Positions 15,431-16,097 of a stretch of DNA of 16,097 nucleotides are shown here, one piece after another. This DNA is from FEN-1297 sp964530445. Lineage in GTDB: Bacteria; Bacteroidota; Ignavibacteria; Ignavibacteriales; Ignavibacteriaceae. The notes beneath the pieces are model-generated. The model saw only the letters and a list, made by a program, of their open reading frames with translations, was not told the origin of the DNA and searched no databases. Every line of letters starts with the position of its first letter. Position 1 is the stretch's first letter. The stretch lies in contig CAZHBJ010000073.1 in NCBI GenBank assembly GCA_964530445.1, forward strand, positions 1 to 16,097, written 5' to 3'. Made by a program: the position numbers and the translations under genes.

Positions 15431-15654
15431 CGTGCATCTTGTTCGTTTTCATCAAGAATATAAGAATTATATATGATATAATATTCTTGCTGCCATTCAT
15501 CTTCAATCAAAAAATTAGCCGGAAATATATTATCCGGTTGAGGAGTAATTTTATGATTGTGAAATTCAATTCTCTTTTCTAACTCTCTCTTATGTCTGAT
15601 TGGAAAATTGATTAATAAATCAGCTTTTTTCTTCATCTTTTTGTTCTCTTTCAT
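15424..15654 (-). CDS. Small hypothetical protein, lysine-rich N-terminus
   Basis: From the ATG at 15654 this gives 76 residues; a TTG at 15666 would add four. I recognise no family. The first 11 residues are very basic (MKENKKMKKKA), the middle is charged with RKRELEKR-like helix character, and the C-terminal part is acidic and Tyr-rich (EDEWQQEYYIIYNS). There is no signal peptide, membrane helix or cysteine motif. It is convergent with argH, ends 22 nt from it, and its stop lies inside the small hairpin. Supporting points are a composition that does not look random and an uninterrupted frame in AT-rich DNA. Against it are its short length, no ribosome site and no known relatives. It could be a chance ORF. 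Confidence 0.4.
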   Translation of the reverse strand: MKENKKMKKKADLLINFPIRHKRELEKRIEFHNHKITPQPDNIFPANFLIEDEWQQEYYIIYNSYILDENEQDARE

Positions 15655-15666
15655 ATTTCGAGACAA

Positions 15667-15949
15667 AATTTACATTATGAATATTTAATAATTGTTATCT
15701 AATTGTTAACATTTTATTAAATATTCTGATTAATTATCGAAAATATTGGGAAATTAATTAGTGTCGGGTGGCAAAAGCTTGATTTTACTCATATAGCATA
15801 TCGGAATAGTTTCCGGAAGGAGTTATTTTAATTAAATCCACCGACGTTGAATAAGTGACTTATTTAGAAAAAGAGCAAGAAAAAATTATTAAAATTAAAA
15901 GATAATTAATTGATGGAATAATGAAACTGTTCTTAGGTCATAATCCATT
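15667..15949. other. Gene-poor AT-rich stretch
   Basis: No supported gene is seen. The stretch contains a near-perfect operator-like inverted repeat at 15850-15864, and a 23-codon ORF from the ATG at 15921 that runs through the palindromic repeat to TAG at 15990. I do not call that ORF a gene. Confidence 0.5.
15850..15864. repeat. Perfect 7-bp inverted repeat with 1-nt centre
   Basis: AATAAGT-g-ACTTATT is an exact palindrome with a single central base, the size and symmetry of a dimeric regulator site. No neighbouring gene start makes its role clear. Confidence 0.35.
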
Positions 15950-16097
15950 AACCCATCCCAACCCTTTCCTTGCAAAGGGAAAGGTGGGATAGGGTTCTCT
16001 AAAAAATTTTACACCTTTAAAAACTTTACCAACAACAAAACAGTTTTTTTAGGTGAAGGTGATACCTATAAAGATATTCTAATTAAGTCTATTGATT
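15944..16097 (+). other. Open frame running off the right edge, possible coding sequence
   Basis: From 15944 a frame stays open to the window end. Its last part reads TVFLGEGDTYKDILIKSID, which looks protein-like. No ATG, GTG or TTG is in frame, and the first half merely translates the palindrome. It could be a gene whose start was lost or displaced by the repeat, or chance. The window ends too soon to tell. Confidence 0.25.
15950..15996. repeat. Long imperfect palindrome (dispersed hairpin-repeat type)
   Basis: Left arm AACCC, ATCCCA and CCTTTCC pairs with right arm GGAAAGG, TGGGAT and GGGTT around an 8-nt loop. That is 18 paired bases, interrupted by an AC bulge on the left and a one-base bulge on the right. 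The arms are much richer in G+C than the flanks. There is no U-run, and the nearest upstream plus-strand gene ends over 500 nt away, so a terminator role is unlikely. Such palindromes are commonly multicopy repeats in AT-rich genomes; copy number cannot be seen here. Confidence 0.7.

Noticed and set aside
15950..15996. The large palindrome as an intrinsic terminator of argH
   Set aside because: It lies more than 500 nt downstream of the argH stop and has no U-run.
1..16097. CRISPR array, insertion sequence, phage or replication origin
   Set aside because: No regularly spaced repeats, transposase, integrase or clustered origin boxes were seen. Apart from the DUF4258 cassette and the palindrome, the content is housekeeping.

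Overview
The window is AT-rich (roughly one third G+C by eye) and comes from a Gram-negative bacterium. It carries two family-9 (heptosyltransferase-like) glycosyltransferases, a KdsC-like phosphatase, an LD-carboxypeptidase for murein recycling, and ispE of the non-mevalonate isoprenoid pathway. The compact arginine cluster with argJ and argR, the low G+C, the mixed use of Shine-Dalgarno sites and the DUF4258/zinc-finger cassette fit the Bacteroidota/Chlorobiota/Ignavibacteriota side of the bacterial tree, most like an Ignavibacteria-type genome. That placement is an inference, because no rRNA is present.

Layout. (1) 1-1374 is the C-terminal half of DNA polymerase I, cut by the left edge. 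(2) 1424-5230 is a tight operon on the plus strand: two GT9 glycosyltransferases, a stand-alone homocysteine S-methyltransferase and ispE. Consecutive genes overlap by 14, 14 and 20 nt. (3) 5318-5873 on the minus strand is a DUF4258 + YgiT-type zinc-finger cassette resembling a toxin-antitoxin pair. The DUF4258 gene carries a one-base frameshift near its start. (4) ldcA (minus) and a KdsC-like HAD phosphatase (plus) diverge from a 118-bp intergenic region. (5) 7654-7953 has no supported gene. (6) 7895-15401 is the arginine biosynthesis operon: a candidate operator and promoter, a short arginine-rich leader ORF, then argC-argJ-argB-argD-argR-argG-argH. (7) 15424-16097 holds a small unknown minus-strand ORF and a gene-poor tail with a long imperfect palindrome of the dispersed-repeat kind.

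How the genes work together. ArgJ, ArgB, ArgC and ArgD make ornithine through the acetylated cycle. ArgG and ArgH turn citrulline into arginine, and ArgR senses arginine. ArgF, which makes citrulline from ornithine, is not in the cluster. As sequenced, argJ is split by a frameshift just after its self-cleavage site.

The most interesting item is an ORF at 7954-8064, directly in front of argC. It ends in a run of arginine codons (Arg-Arg-Arg-Pro-Arg), with three consecutive CGC codons in a genome that mostly uses AGA. This is what an arginine-sensing leader peptide would look like, and it would add ribosome-mediated control to an operon that already encodes ArgR. I see no classical terminator after it, so the mechanism is open.
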